Shown here piece after piece: positions 1 to 14,364 of a stretch of 64,000 nucleotides of DNA; position 1 is the first letter of the stretch; the number at the start of each line of letters is the position of its first letter. The position numbers were made by a program, and so were the translations under genes. The stretch is taken from the NCBI GenBank assembly GCA_037179385.1, contig CM074179.1, positions 31,811,903-31,875,902 on the forward strand. Direction: 5' to 3'. Source of the stretch: Holothuria scabra (taxonomy: Eukaryota > Echinodermata > Holothuroidea > Aspidochirotida > Holothuriidae). The notes under the pieces were generated by a model. It had not been told where the DNA came from. It ran no database searches and saw nothing but the letters and a program-made list of their open reading frames with translations.

Positions 1-222
1 TAGGGCTAGATGCACATGCGCACATCCTCCAAATCGTCATACATAACACTTGGAGTAATGGTAGAATATTACTCCTCCAACTCTTAACACATGTTCCAAA
101 ATTTGAGTTTATTCAAAGCTGCAATTAGAGTTTACTTGTACATTTCATTACTTAGAAATATATATATATATATATGTATATATATACATATATGTATACA
201 TATATTTCTAATAGCGGATTAG
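1..222. other. AT-rich leader with short palindrome
   Basis: No gene is seen. At about 155-215 there is an imperfect palindrome of alternating TA/CA/TG flanked by TTAGAAATAT and its complement. This stretch is not repeated at 62314-62535, so it lies just outside the repeated arm, which starts at 223. Confidence 0.5.
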
Positions 223-541
223 GGCGAAAAATCGTCTGAAAACGAATTTACCCATAGGGCGAAAAACCGTTTCCCCTTAACGTTTTGACACACATTTTCA
301 ATGGGAATACGTAACAGTAAGGTAAATCCCCACATACCATACGTAGTACATGTAATTACTTAAATGTATACCAACTCACGTAAACGTATCCGTTAACACA
401 AATGTATGAGGGGCCATTGAAATAATGTGTATGCATATCTCAAAACGCAAAGGGGAAATATATTCTTATGTATTTTATTGTTTTCTTTTCGCCTTAACGT
501 TCTGACGGTATACCGATTTCCCCCTACCGGTAAATCCAGCG
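223..541 (+). repeat. Outer arm segment T, left copy
   Basis: Non-coding segment found three times. It is repeated directly at 62536-62854, and its 393-541 part is inverted at 62202-62355. Inside it the string CCTTAACGTTYTGAC occurs twice in direct orientation (about 276-290 and 491-505). It directly precedes a (TA)n tract and PLE A in all three places, so it may be an old upstream flank of the array or a decayed transposon end. No coding potential was recognised. Confidence 0.6.
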
Positions 542-590
<49 letters not shown>

Positions 591-624
591 ATGTTATATA
601 TATATATATATAACATTATAAATA

Positions 625-655
<31 letters not shown>
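542..655. repeat. (TA)n tract 5' of PLE A
   Basis: Alternating TA with an inner short palindrome around ATAATGTTATAT. PLE A coding similarity begins directly after it, so the tract marks the 5' truncation point. Confidence 0.9.
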
Positions 656-1751
656 TCTATTCTAAGCCTACAGACACTCACACTTACCTTCGTTACGAAA
701 CCTTTCTTCCACACCAGAGCAAATCTTCCTTAATTTTTAGTCACGCTATCCGCTTAAAACGTATTTGATCAGATCCGGTGGGCTTTGAGCATCACGTCCA
801 CAACCTCACCCTTAGTTTCACCGACAGGGGGTATCCTTTGAGCCTAGTCAAAAAACTAATTGGTATGGCTCGCCGTGCTACACGCGAATCACTTCTTTCG
901 TACAATCGCAAAACTAACAGTGGCAATCGCATCCCGTTTGTGGTGAAACATCATCCAACCACTAGAAAACTTTCGAAGTCTTCTTGGAAAACAATCCATG
1001 AAAATGATTTACTTGCTGAATTTTTCCCACAACCCCCTATTATTGCTACCAAACAACCCCCAACCTCAGATCGTTACTTGTACGTTCTAGATTAAGATCT
1101 ACTTAAACCCAACAGGGTAATACTCCGTGTAACAAGCCGCGTTATCAGGTTTGTCAACACATGTTGACCGTTGCCTCCCTTACTTTTAATGGTATAACTG
1201 TCCACCCTGGTCCTTACAATTGCGATTCCTCCAACGTAGTGTATATTATATCATTCAGCAAACGCCCGACTGTGTGCTACGTTGGAGAAACCAGTACGAA
1301 ATTTAGATTGATATTCAATAATCATAAACAAAGCATTCGTAACGCGAATCCCAACGGATTCCCAGTTGCGGAACGTTTCCACAGTAGCGGTCACACGGGT
1401 GACGACTTGAGGTTTACCATTGCCCTCGGTAGGTTTCGATGCTGTGAAGACCGTGAGCGCCACGAACTCAAACTAATTTTACGTCTTAACAGCCACAGGC
1501 AAGGTCTTAATAGAGATTTTTCTTATTTATCAGGATACAGTTTCTTCAAGTTATTCAGTAATTCTGTTTCCTTCTTTTGTACAACTGTGCTACCTTGTCA
1601 TTTACTCCCGCTTCTTCAATTATTTTCTATTTACTATAGCATCTCACACTCTGTAAAGTTACGCCAATTATTTAATTTTTTTAAAACTCGGATGCTTTGT
1701 AATTCTAATATTACTTGTAATATACAATTTAGAGCTTTATTTTTGAAGTAG
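656..1751 (+). pseudogene. PLE A, left copy: RT C-terminus, linker and GIY-YIG endonuclease remnant
   Basis: This is the 3' half of a Penelope-like element. Reading starts at the (TA)n edge with YSKPTDTHTYL, the conserved segment after the RT palm, and runs through an RT thumb-like region (778-1095) rich in basic residues. An in-frame TGA at about 770 and a frameshift near 1095 break it. The next frame has a Cys-rich linker (PCNKPR...CQHM) and then a GIY-YIG nuclease domain, with VVYII as the GIY strand, CYVGET as the YIG strand and RLIFNNHKQ as the following helix. The catalytic part ends near 1540; the open frame to 1751 is probably readthrough into 3' sequence. The RT catalytic palm is missing. 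The family normally primes its own reverse transcription at nicked DNA. This copy is dead, but the GIY-YIG domain is open. The same TGA occurs in the other two copies. Confidence 0.88.
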
Positions 1752-2412
<661 letters not shown>

Positions 2413-3780
2413 GCGAAAGTGTACCGTAGGAATGATTCTGATAAAACACCAGAGACAGTTCAAAAAGTTTCCTACATTGTTAAGAAAAGTTAAGTGATGG
2501 TGATATTGACGAGACAACGCGGAATACCTCGTACCCTGTGACGTCAAAACATCACGTTATTATACCCTACCTAAAACACACAAGGACACAGACGAAAATG
2601 GCTACCTTAAGACCAGGCCGCTAATTTCAAGAAACGGTTCACCTATCGAAAGACTCTCTGAATTTGTAGATTTCTATATTAATCCGGAAATGAGGAAATT
2701 GGACTCTTTTGTAAAGGATTCTACGGACGTTCTTAATTTAATCAGTTCTGTTAACAAAAGAGGCCCTTCTTTCTCCTAATCTTACTATGTTCACCATAGA
2801 CGTAAAAGCTATGTACCCTAGCATGCCCCAGGGCATAAAAGGGGTGAGACGTGCTTTAGATCGCAGATCGATTAAAATTCCATTCACTAAGAATTTAGTT
2901 GATTGTCTCAGGATTTGTCTCAATGAAAATCATTTTGAATTTAATGGTGAGTTCTTCACACAAATTCATGGTACTTCGATCGGACCCAAAATGGCACCAG
3001 GCTATACCTGTTTGGGGATGGGGCTGGTGGAGGAAAAATTATGGGATACTTGTACTCTGAAACCGTTAGAATGGTGTCGTTATATTGATGATATTTGGGG
3101 TTTGTGGCCACATGGCAAAGATGCCTTTACCTCTTTTATGGAGGTTTTCAATAATTTGTATCCCTCTGAGTTAGAATTTACTTACAATTTAGATTTTAAT
3201 TCTATTCCTTTTCTTGATATTCTCATTAAGCGTACTGAGGAAGGTCTCCTAAGTACCGACTTGTTTGTTTAGCCTAATTTTAAAAATCTCTATCTTCGTT
3301 GTGATTCATTTCATAGTCGTAATACCCTAGATAACATAGCTTTTGGACAGGCACTTCGTATTAAATCTACCTGTTCAGATGAGAGGGACTTACATAGGAA
3401 CCTGACCAAGCTTAATAATAATCTCAGAGAACGAGGATACCCTAGTGCTAAGGTTCGTAATAAAATCAAAGAGGCAGATAAAGTGTCCCGTGACAGCCTC
3501 CTTAATCCCCAGTCTGCTGCCAAAAAGGAGAAGCACCTTTTAGCTCCTCTGGTTACTACTCGTAATCCACGACTCCCCCCCTTTGTCCAAGATTATTAAG
3601 AAACATTTCCTTATTTTACAAATGTCGGAGACTTTTAAGGAAAACGTCCCACTCCCTCCTGCGGTTATTTACCGACAACCTCCTAATTTAAAGTCCCTTC
3701 TTGTTAAGGCTAAAACTTCTAAAGTTTTAATGAGTCAAGCAAAGGTTGTTTTAAAACCCATTCCAATCGCTGTGTAACAT
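2413..3780 (+). pseudogene. PLE B, left copy: reverse transcriptase
   Basis: Penelope-like RT missing its N-terminal part. Fingers-like sequence with a TLPKTHK...RP.ISRNG segment (about 2560-2640) leads into the palm. Motif A is TIDVKAMYPSMP (about 2793-2828), motif B GTSIGPKMAP (about 2969-2998), and the catalytic YIDDI lies at 3081-3095, followed by FLDILIK. Defects are a lost G near 2519, an extra C near 2765 that shifts the frame before motif A, a TAG after DLFV near 3271, and further shifts at 3570-3780 in the thumb/linker region (PPNLKSLLVKAK). The inverted copy lacks the extra C and is open across 60158-59577, so the frameshift arose in the left copy alone. Cys pairs NRCVTC near 3760-3785 begin the linker to the nuclease. 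Confidence 0.9.
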
Positions 3781-3787
3781 GTACTGC

Positions 3788-4155
3788 TATTAAAGAAACT
3801 AATTTGGTACAGAGTAATTCTACAGGTCAAAAGTTCAGAATTTTTCACGACATTACCTGCGATACGGAAGGACTCGTTTATCCTGTCAATTGTTTAGGTT
3901 GTAAAAAAGTATGTGGGAGAGACAGGCGGGGAGCTGAGGATTAGGCACCGTGGGCATAGGCAAGAAATACGTAAAGCTAAAACACCCCTTGGCAAACATT
4001 TTCAGTCCTGTAGAAATTTTGAGCTCATTGGAATTGAAAAGCTTTTTAACAATTACAAGAAAACTCGAGAAGAAGTAGAGCTAAAGTGGATTTACCGTCT
4101 GAATACCTTTGATCCAGTAGGCATGAATATTAAAGACGTCAGCCATAGCGTTTAG
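3788..4155 (+). pseudogene. PLE B, left copy: GIY-YIG endonuclease
   Basis: GIY-YIG nuclease of PLE B. GLVYPVNCLGC is the GIY strand and RIRHRGHRQEIRKAKTP the helix that follows the YIG strand; it ends with KWIYRLNTFDPVGMNIK. An A-run near 3902-3907 is two bases shorter than in the inverted copy, so the YVGET strand is thrown out of frame here. The right-arm copy (59036-58683) is open throughout. The domain would nick target DNA to prime reverse transcription; as read here it cannot be made whole. Confidence 0.88.
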
Positions 4156-4238
4156 GATAATCTTCCGGTATTTGCTTTTTCACCTGTATTCGTTCTTATG
4201 TGCTGGTTTCTGAGAGTCTTTTCAGTGTACTTTTGTAC

Positions 4239-4272
4239 CTGATCAAGAAAAGTTTACCTTTTCGAAACGTCG
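4239..4272 (+). ncRNA. Hammerhead-like motif, PLE B
   Basis: CTGATCA, then a six-pair stem GAAAAG/CTTTTC with loop TTTAC, then GAAACGTCG. The GAAA half of the hammerhead core is intact. CUGAUCA differs from CUGANGA by one base, which should reduce or abolish cleavage. It sits about 80 bp downstream of the nuclease stop. PLEs are known to carry minimal hammerhead ribozymes, and the position fits. It is repeated inverted at 58566-58599. Confidence 0.6.
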
Positions 4273-4430
4273 GCGCAATATGTATACTCATTTTACCTTT
4301 TCAAAGATTTAACCAGTTTTATCATCTTATTGCATTGAAGATTTTAACGATCCAGCTAACATTCTCGTTTTAATAAACTTTTATGGATTGTTTTTGATAT
4401 GTCGTGCGTCCGGTGGCTTCTTATTTTCAT

Positions 4431-4432
<2 letters not shown>

Positions 4433-4511
<79 letters not shown>

Positions 4512-4512
4512 G
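4433..4512. repeat. (TA)n tract after PLE B
   Basis: TA tract closing the 3' flank of PLE B. The counterpart is at 58329-58406. Confidence 0.9.
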
Positions 4513-4743
4513 TGTGTCTCCAGCGTTTATTTTCACTTCATCTCTGCTTCCACAGGTTTCTGTTTCGCTCCGGAGATCCGCTGGCGAATAAACAATTGTG
4601 TTCAGCTGGATAGCATCAACTTTGATCTCTGGTTGGGCTTGCGTCAAACGAGAACTAGTGCTGTTCAGAAAAATTAGGCGCCTGCTCAGGAGGTGAATTT
4701 CGAGTTGCTTCATCTGTTATTTGAACAAAGGCCAAACCAACTT
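4513..4743 (+). other. Unidentified segment between (TA)n tract and SINE
   Basis: About 230 bp with no recognised coding. It is present in full at 58099-58328 and in a (TA)n-truncated form at 57142-57295, always immediately upstream of the tRNA-like head, so it may be a 5' part of a composite SINE or a separate element they share. Confidence 0.5.
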
Positions 4744-4864
4744 GGCTTCATGGCTCAGTGGTAAGAGCGTCCGCGCTAGAAAGCGGGAGGTCTCGAGTTC
4801 GAATCCCGGTGGAGTCAACATCGTTTTTTCACCTCAGCCAGATTTTCCAGCTTTACCAATTTGA
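4744..4864 (+). repeat. tRNA-derived SINE, left copy
   Basis: A 73-nt tRNA-like head (4744-4816) has an A-box-like TGGCTCAGTGGTAAGAGCG and B box GTTCGAATCCC. It folds with a 7-bp acceptor containing wobbles, GCTC/GAGC D stem and a T stem with one mismatch. The anticodon arm CCGC/GCGG leaves an 8-nt loop containing CTAG, abnormal for a working tRNA. A short body (to about 4864) runs into a (TA)n tail. No CCA is encoded. Two more copies lie at 57069-57141 and 58026-58098. A tRNA-derived SINE or tRNA pseudogene fits better than a functional tRNA gene. Confidence 0.72.
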
Positions 4865-4913
4865 TTTATATTTATATATATATATATTTATATATACATA
4901 TACATATACATAC

Positions 4914-4978
<65 letters not shown>
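4865..4978. repeat. (TA)n / (CATA)n tract
   Basis: TA with a CATACATA block, following the SINE body. Confidence 0.9.
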
Positions 4979-6841
<1,863 letters not shown>

Positions 6842-7218
6842 TACTCACCCCTTTTGAGCCAGTTTTTACTCCTTTTGCACCTACCCGTTCGTGCTCATTT
6901 TTTACTGTGTAGGCCTATTTTTTTCCGGACCTAGTTTTTGTCTACTTTTTTCCGACCATGTTCGATTTGTACGTGCACTTTTTCATCCAGGACGCTCTTT
7001 TTCTTTTTTTGATTTGTGTTTCATCCTTCGCACTCATGTTTTCTGGCAGTCACTTTCGTTCGCTTCTGTTTGCGATCGCTTCGGATTTGATGTTTGTCGT
7101 GTCCAATTGTTACTGTTGGTTGTTCAGATTGGTTTTGCCACCCGATGAAGGGTTTATACCCTAAACGTCGTGGAGTTTTTCGCAAACTTTTAAGAACTTT
7201 TAACAACCTCTTTTCGAC
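6842..7218 (+). other. 3' region of PLE C
   Basis: T-rich non-coding tail containing the motif annotated at 7142-7170. It ends exactly at a (TA)n tract after CTCTTTTCGACA. It is conserved at 54741-55115. Confidence 0.6.
7142..7170 (+). ncRNA. Degenerate hammerhead-like motif, PLE C
   Basis: CCGATGA, then a five-pair stem AGGGT/ACCCT with loop TTAT, then AAACGTCG. The layout matches the motifs in PLEs B and E, but both core strands are altered (CUGAUGA to CCGAUGA, and GAAAC to UAAAC), so catalysis is doubtful. Confidence 0.45.
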
Positions 7219-7526
<308 letters not shown>

Positions 7527-7643
7527 AGAAATTTAAAAACAGACCCAACCCAACACAAAAGATAAAATGTAAAAACTAGGACCCTAACAAAGGAGATAAA
7601 AGCTAAGTAGAAGCAGGAGACATAAAAGGGGATAAAAAGGCGG

Positions 7644-8150
7644 CTACAGTCTACGAGCACGTCGTTTTTTGGCTTGACAGTTAAAACCGTCATTTATGTT
7701 GAGACCCTTTGGGTAGACACAATCCAAATTCCAAATCCACTCCCTCTCCTTTTTATCCAAAAGATTATCCCTATCCGAATTGCGAGAAGAATGCACTACA
7801 TCTAAAATCTGAAAATAGAACTTGGTAGGTGAATGTGCCTTGAGATGCTTGTAAAGCTCTGTGCAATGTTTAAAATCAGAACCACCCTTAACACATTTTG
7901 AAAGATCTGACTTATGAGCATTCATACGGATTCTAAAGTTATTAGTTTGACCCACATACTGATAATTACAAGTCGGACAAAAGATACAATAAATAACCAA
8001 TTTAGCATCACAAGAAGTATTAAAATTTCTGCACTTGAACTTTCTACCAGAAGAAGTACTGACAATAAAATTATTACAAATAAGCAGACCGCACAACTGA
8101 CAGGGTTTGGTCTTGTTCTTATTACAAGGTGCGCAGGGGTCCCCGACTGG
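7644..8150 (-). pseudogene. PLE D: Cys linker and GIY-YIG endonuclease
   Basis: On the - strand, starting near 8150, a Cys-rich linker (CAPCNKNKTKPCQLCG) leads into the nuclease. VIYCIFCPTC is the GIY strand, YVGQT the YIG strand, then RIRMNAHKSDLSKC. It ends with DCVYPKGLN and a basic tail KKRRARRL before the stop at 7644. The GIY-YIG part itself has no internal break. It is separated from the RT by two small frameshifts near 8185 and 8130. In this family the linker Cys residues probably bind zinc. The nuclease nicks target DNA and primes reverse transcription. Confidence 0.88.
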
Positions 8151-8164
8151 GAGGAGTTTTAAGT

Positions 8165-8875
8165 TTAGCCCGGACTAATAATTTTTTGAGATTGGGGGTT
8201 GACGGAAGCTAACAACAGGGGGTGAGGAATAACACGCTTCATTAGTGAAGAACAATGGAGAAGAGACATATTTTTATGTAAAATGCCGCTAATATCAGGT
8301 AACCCCGGATGGTAGTCAACAGTAAAGTAAACCTTCTTGTATTCCTCTTCAGTACTAGCTGGGGGATGGGTGGGGCTGGTAAAATTGGAACGGGCCCTTT
8401 TAATCTGCTGCATAACTTTACGTCGATTATAGCCGCGTTTTACAAGGTATGTGGCAAGATCATTGCAACGACGAACTGCAGTTTGAGGGTTAGAACAAAT
8501 TCTAAGGATCCTCATAGTTTGACTATACGCGATACTACGCTTAATATGACCAGGATGACAACTGTTAGACAAAAGAAATTGATGGGTGTCGGTCGGCTTA
8601 ATATAAAGGTCAGTGCTGATTAAACCCGCTTCATTTTTAACAATAGTAACATCCAAGAAGTGAACAGTAGAAAAAGAAAAATCAAAAGTGAACTTTAAGT
8701 TGGGGTGCTGAGAATTAAGAACCTCCATAAACTCGAGAAATTTACCAGACCCCGCAGTCCAAACAACAAAGATATCATCAATAAACCTGAGCCACACGTC
8801 TGGTTTATAAGGAAAGGACGCAAGCGCTTGTTCCTCAAACACACTCATAAAAATATTAGCATAAGAGGGGCCATT
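8165..8875 (-). pseudogene. PLE D: RT palm C-terminal part and thumb
   Basis: The - strand frame opens just after RT motif B and carries the catalytic FIDDIFVVW at 8785-8771, then VHFLDVTIV and KPTDTHQFLLSNSCHPGH, the signature after the palm in PLEs. Helical thumb sequence follows (KRGYNRRKVMQQIKRA). It is separated from motif B (GTAIGTKMAP) by a one-base indel near 8875. Both catalytic aspartates are present. Confidence 0.9.
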
Positions 8876-9660
8876 TTAGTACCTATGGCGGTACCTGAGG
8901 TTTGTAAAAAGAACTCTTCATTAAATTCAAAGACATTATTGTTTAGGACAAAATGAGCCATTTTACACACAGCACTAACAACCTGAGTTGGGAGTTGTCT
9001 ATTGCTCAAGAAACTCCGAAGAGCTTTGAGCCCATCCTTATGAGGAATACTGGGGTAGAGAGACACCACATCTATGGTAGCGATGATAGCATCTTTGGGA
9101 AGGGGACCAAGCTTACGTAACTTATCAAGAAAGTCCATTGTATCCCGAACATAAGAAGGAACAGTAGGCACAAGGGGTTTAATAAAAAAATCAACTAATT
9201 CTGAAATCCCCTCAGTGGCAGAACCACACCCAGAAATAACGGGCCTCCCGGGCACCCCATTTTTGTGGACCTTAGGTAAAAGATAGAATCGGGCAGCTCT
9301 AGAATCAGTGGGGGTAGCAAACTCACACATATCATCAGAAATAGCATTCTGGCTAACCAAAGACTGGAGCATCAAGGATGCTTCATTTTCAACATTGCTA
9401 ATAAAACTGCTGTCAACCCTTTTATATACAGAATCATCACCCAAATGACGATAGCCTTCTTTAACATACCTTTCTTTGTCCATAACGACAACCCCTGAAC
9501 CTTTGTCAGCTTCCTTAATAACAAGTTCAAAGTTATTTTGTAATTCTGTAATAACGGAACGTTCCTGAAAAGATAAATTACTGAAAAAACTGCGGCATGG
9601 CGCTTCCAATAATTCTTTTTCAACCACATCAATGAAGGCGTCAAGATGTTTGTCTCTGTT
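8870..9660 (-). pseudogene. PLE D: RT fingers and palm motif A
   Basis: The - strand frame contains the PLE-specific KEADKGSGVVVMDKERY (about 9519-9465), then FYLLPKVHKNGVPGRPVISG, motif A TIDVVSLYPSIP with its catalytic Asp (9078-9044), and motif B GTAIGTKMAP, where the frame breaks. A second break near 9650 separates it from the N-terminal part. The N-terminal DKG segment separates Penelope/TERT-type RTs from LINE RTs, which supports the family call. Confidence 0.92.
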
Positions 9661-10840
9661 AATTGGAGGAATCCAGGAAGACTTTTACGAAATTTTAAGT
9701 CACCGACATCAGTGGAAGTTTCCCTGTCGTGGAAATACTCAGCTAAGCGTAACGAGCGTCCAAACCTCGATATACTTTCTTTGAGGGCGAGACGGTCAAC
9801 ATGAGGGGGCACCGGAGCAAACGTTAAGCCTTTCGCAAGAAGATCCAATTGGGCAGACGACAGCTCTTTAGAAGACAGATTAATAACTGTTGAATATTTG
9901 TCTCCCCTCAAAGTGACCGGTTCCATATCCCTGCTGAGGTAACCCGAACATTTTTCTACCGGCTGGATACTTAATTCTCCCGGGAGTGAATCAGTCGGAC
10001 CATCAGGAACACTTCCGGTTACCCTGGTACTAGTATTATCAAAAGCTGTATTCAACCCAGAAAATGGGCTGGGATCATCTATATGATCAGCCGAATCGAC
10101 AGGATCATCCGTATCGCCAACTAAATCGGAATTGGAGGGTGCTAAATCCTCGTTGCTATTTTTACGTCTGGATGAACGCCCTATGTTTTTTACAGAGTGG
10201 TGATTGCAGTCAACATTAGTCCGTGCAATATTAAGAACGGGTAGACTCGCTTTATTTAAAACAGAGTCCAAAGGTTCGGGTGTAAATCGTACTCAGTTGC
10301 TCCTTTCTGAGGCGAAAGCTCCCAGTGTCTATCAGTGAAACCCGACCCAATGTTATCAGGCGAGGCTGGGGAAACGGAAGGGATGAAAGATGACAGTCCC
10401 TCCTCCCACCAGTCAAGGGTACTCGGGTCCGTTGAGCGATGTCTAGGTAACAAAGGATGACGTTTAAACTTGAGCAATTTAGATTGATGTTTGATACGGA
10501 TAGAACCCATAAAATGACTAGTTATAGAATCCACTTCATGCTTAAGTTCGAAGTACACAGTTAAACCTTTCCCATCGATAACTTCATTACTTAACTTCTC
10601 GATAGCAGCCTCACACTTACGCAACTGTACTAACCTTTCAGAGATAGTCAAATTCAAAAGTTCAAGAGATCCCCGAAACAATGCTTTATTCCAAAGGCGA
10701 CGGAACTCATGGGAGACGGCCCCTAGCTGGGGAGTAACAGAAGATTGAAGTCCATACGGAATAACACCACAGTCTTTGCATTTCCTCAGAAACTCAATAT
10801 GACACTTAATACTAGTAAGTAAGTGCTTTTTGCCTTTCAT
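9650..10840 (-). pseudogene. PLE D: N-terminal region
   Basis: Two overlapping - strand frames. The first (10840-10256) starts just inside the terminal repeat and has CKDCGVIPYGLQ and a long helical, charged stretch. The second (about 10271-9650) has an acidic, Ser-rich spacer and then the conserved VINLSSKELSSAQLDLLAKGL followed by FAPVP, typical just upstream of PLE RT domains. They join through a frameshift near 10265. The role of this N-terminal part in PLEs is poorly known. The start near 10840 is only a guess, because the terminal repeat supplies the first codons. Confidence 0.78.
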
Positions 10841-10962
10841 CCGTTTTATAGTGTCTGTTTTTCGTTTTGCCTTTTAGTTGTCTAAACACGTTTCTGAGGA
10901 AGGGGCCGGTGGTCCTGAAAGCTAAATATATGTTCTTGTTTTACCAGTTTTTACTATTTGTT
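10818..10962 (+). repeat. PLE D terminal inverted repeat, 5' end
   Basis: Complement of 7382-7526. It places a second hammerhead core (10894-10920) on the strand opposite to the PLE coding sequence. Confidence 0.9.
10894..10920 (+). ncRNA. Hammerhead-like core in 5' repeat of PLE D
   Basis: CTGAGGA at 10894-10900 and GAAA at 10917-10920 around an imperfect stem. It is the inverted twin of 7424-7450 and is antisense to the element's coding strand. Confidence 0.55.
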
Positions 10963-10995
10963 TTATGTTTTTACTGGTGTGGTGCTTTTCCATTT

Positions 10996-11870
<875 letters not shown>

Positions 11871-12317
11871 CCTAGGTGTTAGGTGTGCCCTTTTGTTATC
11901 ACTGACGAAACTTTTACCCCTCCTGGCACTACTTGTAACATCCGTCCCCGTCCCTTAAACTGTGACACGGCTTATGTAGTTTATTTACTGTGCTGCAACG
12001 TGTGTGAGAAAGGCAACTATGTGGGTCAGACCGGCACCAAATTTAGACTGAGGTTTAACAACCACACAAAAAAAACTATTCTAGATAAATCAATAAATTA
12101 TCCTATATCCAAACATTTCACAAGTAACTCAAACCACTCTCTGTCTTATTTAAGATGTATCCTACTCAATTCTAATTACTCATCTGTCACTCAAAGGCTT
12201 AAATCCGAAAGCAAATGGATGCTAAAACTGTCCACACATACCCGCGGCCTAAACAAAGACCTTGGTGTTTTGAACGACTTCCCTTCTGTGGTTTACAGGG
12301 AAGCCGGTACTGTTTAA
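11871..12317 (+). pseudogene. PLE E, left copy: GIY-YIG endonuclease
   Basis: A Cys-rich start (KCGKPRC, then a TAG, then VCPF) leads into an open nuclease domain. YVVYLLCCNVC is the GIY strand, NYVGQTG the YIG strand, KFRLRFNNHTKK the helix, and LSTHTRGLN the C-terminal segment. The TAG at about 11879 stands where the tandem copy at 51814-52227 has TTG (Leu). Apart from this stop and the upstream shift, the domain looks usable. It is identical at protein level to the inverted copy over about 140 residues. Confidence 0.9.
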
Positions 12318-12468
12318 CATTCTCGGTAGGATTTTTCTTTCTTTTTTTTTTTTTTTTTGTTGTTTTTTGTTGTTCCTAAATTTTTCTTCACTCCGCATTG
12401 ACGCTGATGACGAAGACAGGTGTCTTTGAAACATACGTTTCTCTTATCTTGTATGTGCTCTAATATTG
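12318..12468 (+). other. 3' region of PLE E and inner end of left arm
   Basis: T-rich tail carrying the hammerhead core below. Similarity to the right arm stops at 12468 (matching 53208 inverted). Confidence 0.7.
12404..12432 (+). ncRNA. Hammerhead ribozyme-like core, PLE E
   Basis: CTGATGA (12404-12410), CG, a perfect six-pair stem AAGACA/TGTCTT with loop GG, T, then GAAAC (12428-12432). Both invariant strands match the consensus. The following ACATACGT could form the very short stem III seen in PLE hammerheads. Copies at 53244-53272 and 51703-51731 are identical. Confidence 0.68.
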
Positions 12469-12960
12469 AACGGGCTTGCAATAACTTTCAAAAAATTGCA
12501 AACTAAGAAATCATATTTTATACACAATGCATTATCATATGGGAAACCACCATTTTCAGATTGTGACTCTTTAAAATAAGTTTGGTTCAATTTAAAGGAA
12601 AGTTTAATCAAATATGATTTGAAGCAGGTTGAGAGGCAAAAGGTTTCCCCCTTAATGGAAGAACTATGAAAATTAGCTAGTCATCATTTCGAACGTACTA
12701 CAAACAGGTGACAAAGACGGGAAAAACATGCATCATAACGGTAATGGATTCAATTTATTGTCATTTTTTCCAGTTACAAAAAATTTCAGTGAACTGTTAA
12801 AAAAAAAATCACAAACGCAATTTAAGCAATGATCTTTCACAATTGATGACTTCATGGCATCAATATAAAATTCTCCAGAGTATAAACATGGATAAAAAAG
12901 TAGTTATAGAAAATAAAAACATGAAGAATATGTGGACAGCTTTAATGAACTTCTATATGA
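12469..12960. other. Core DNA with no feature seen
   Basis: AT-rich, no coding similarity and no clear repeat. Confidence 0.4.
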
Positions 12961-12976
12961 TATTTCTGGAACAGGA

Positions 12977-13645
12977 ATCTACGAGGTCTTCCACACGAAA
13001 GCCCTCATAAGGTAGCTATTTTTTTGCTATTTAGGCTTCATTTGAAAAGTTCAATGCACCAGCGTAAATTGTGGTTCTCAAGTCTACACAGGGCCCTTCA
13101 TGCATTTCAATTTTAAGTCTTTTACATAAAGGACTCTATGAGAAAAACCAAATTAATTATAAAGTAACATAAATAATATTCTTATACTTCGCCATGAAGT
13201 CTTTCACAGGAAAGACCTTATATGATAAGAAGGAGCGAGTCTTTATAAAACAAGGAGGGCCGACCGAAAATGATTGTTGGTAAACCTCAAAAGGAATATA
13301 TGAAGGGTTCCACAGGAAAGCCCTCATAAGCATGACCGGCAGACAACGTTGGGTTCGGAAAAGGTGAAGAGAACAATGTCATTAAAGTAGCATGGCTGAA
13401 AGGAGAGCATAACTCTAGGACAAGTGCAAAAACGATGTGAGCATACGACACTAGTATGGATCCGTTAAAAGTGACACATGTCAAGTACGTTATGAAAAGC
13501 CTAACTTGAAAAATGGTATCTTAACAACCAAACCTATGGTAAGCCTCGAGGTCGTGCACAGGAAAGACTTCATAGGCAGGGCAGCCAATAACTGTCAATT
13601 AAACCCACACGAAACTTATGAAGTGTTTCACGGGAAAGCCTGGTA
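12977..13645 (+). repeat. Scattered CACAGGAAAGCCCTCATAAG-type motifs
   Basis: Five diverged copies of a GAAGG-N5-CACAGGAAAGCCCTCATAAG-like motif at about 12980, 13195, 13300, 13550 and 13617, each with different DNA between. The same motif opens every unit of the 71-bp tandem array at 36102-36445. No coding frame is conserved. Confidence 0.6.
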
Positions 13646-13649
13646 AAAC

Positions 13650-14364
13650 TTGCCGCAGGACAAAGTATAGTTTACTGAATCACGGCCACAAGGAATAAAA
13701 ATACGCCAATTGTGAAACCCCTAACTTCATACAACCAACATACCTGAAGGGGTGTTAAACAGTTTAAGCAAGAGGTAACCGAAGATTAGGGAGCGCGTAG
13801 CGTGAGGAAATTTTTGTAATTTTAGAAGCAATGTTAAAGAAATTGGGAAATTGGGATTATCTGGGGTCAAAAAAGCCTATTTCCTGCACAAAATTTCTTT
13901 TTACTTGACGAAAAAATGGTAAGATATATTCATTCCCTTTAATTATAACAAAATGCCTTTAGAATACATATATTTTTTCTTAACACTTCAAAAGTTTGGA
14001 ATTTTGATATGATGTCCCCCTCGAAAATATTGGAGGGGACATGTTCCCCCCCCCCATGATTGCCGCGTCTGCATATCCTTGAACTTCCCACGTGTAATTT
14101 CCTTTTCCTGAAGAAAAACAAATGTAGGCCTATTTGGGAAAATTTAAATATCACAAGGAATATGCACTCCCCATGGGCTATTGAGGGAAGCTGAGGTGCA
14201 AAACGATGCTATTCTTTTCACTTTTTGAAGTATGTACATGGACAATGTATGATTCTCCATAGCAAAAATGATTTCCAAAATTTTTAGTAATGACCTGCCC
14301 CGGCCTTCTCGTCCCATATTCGACACTGCTTACTGTAGCATGTAAAGATAAACCACAAATATAT
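13650..14364. other. Core DNA, nothing recognised
   Basis: It contains a C-run near 14047 and a TAGGCCTA at about 14126. No gene was found. Confidence 0.35.

Noticed and set aside
778..1095. Independent 105-codon gene
   Set aside because: It starts at a GTG inside PLE sequence, and similarity continues upstream across a stop; it is part of PLE A.
4744..4816. Functional amber-suppressor tRNA gene
   Set aside because: The 8-nt loop, wobble-rich acceptor stem, repetition and linked body fit a tRNA-derived SINE better.
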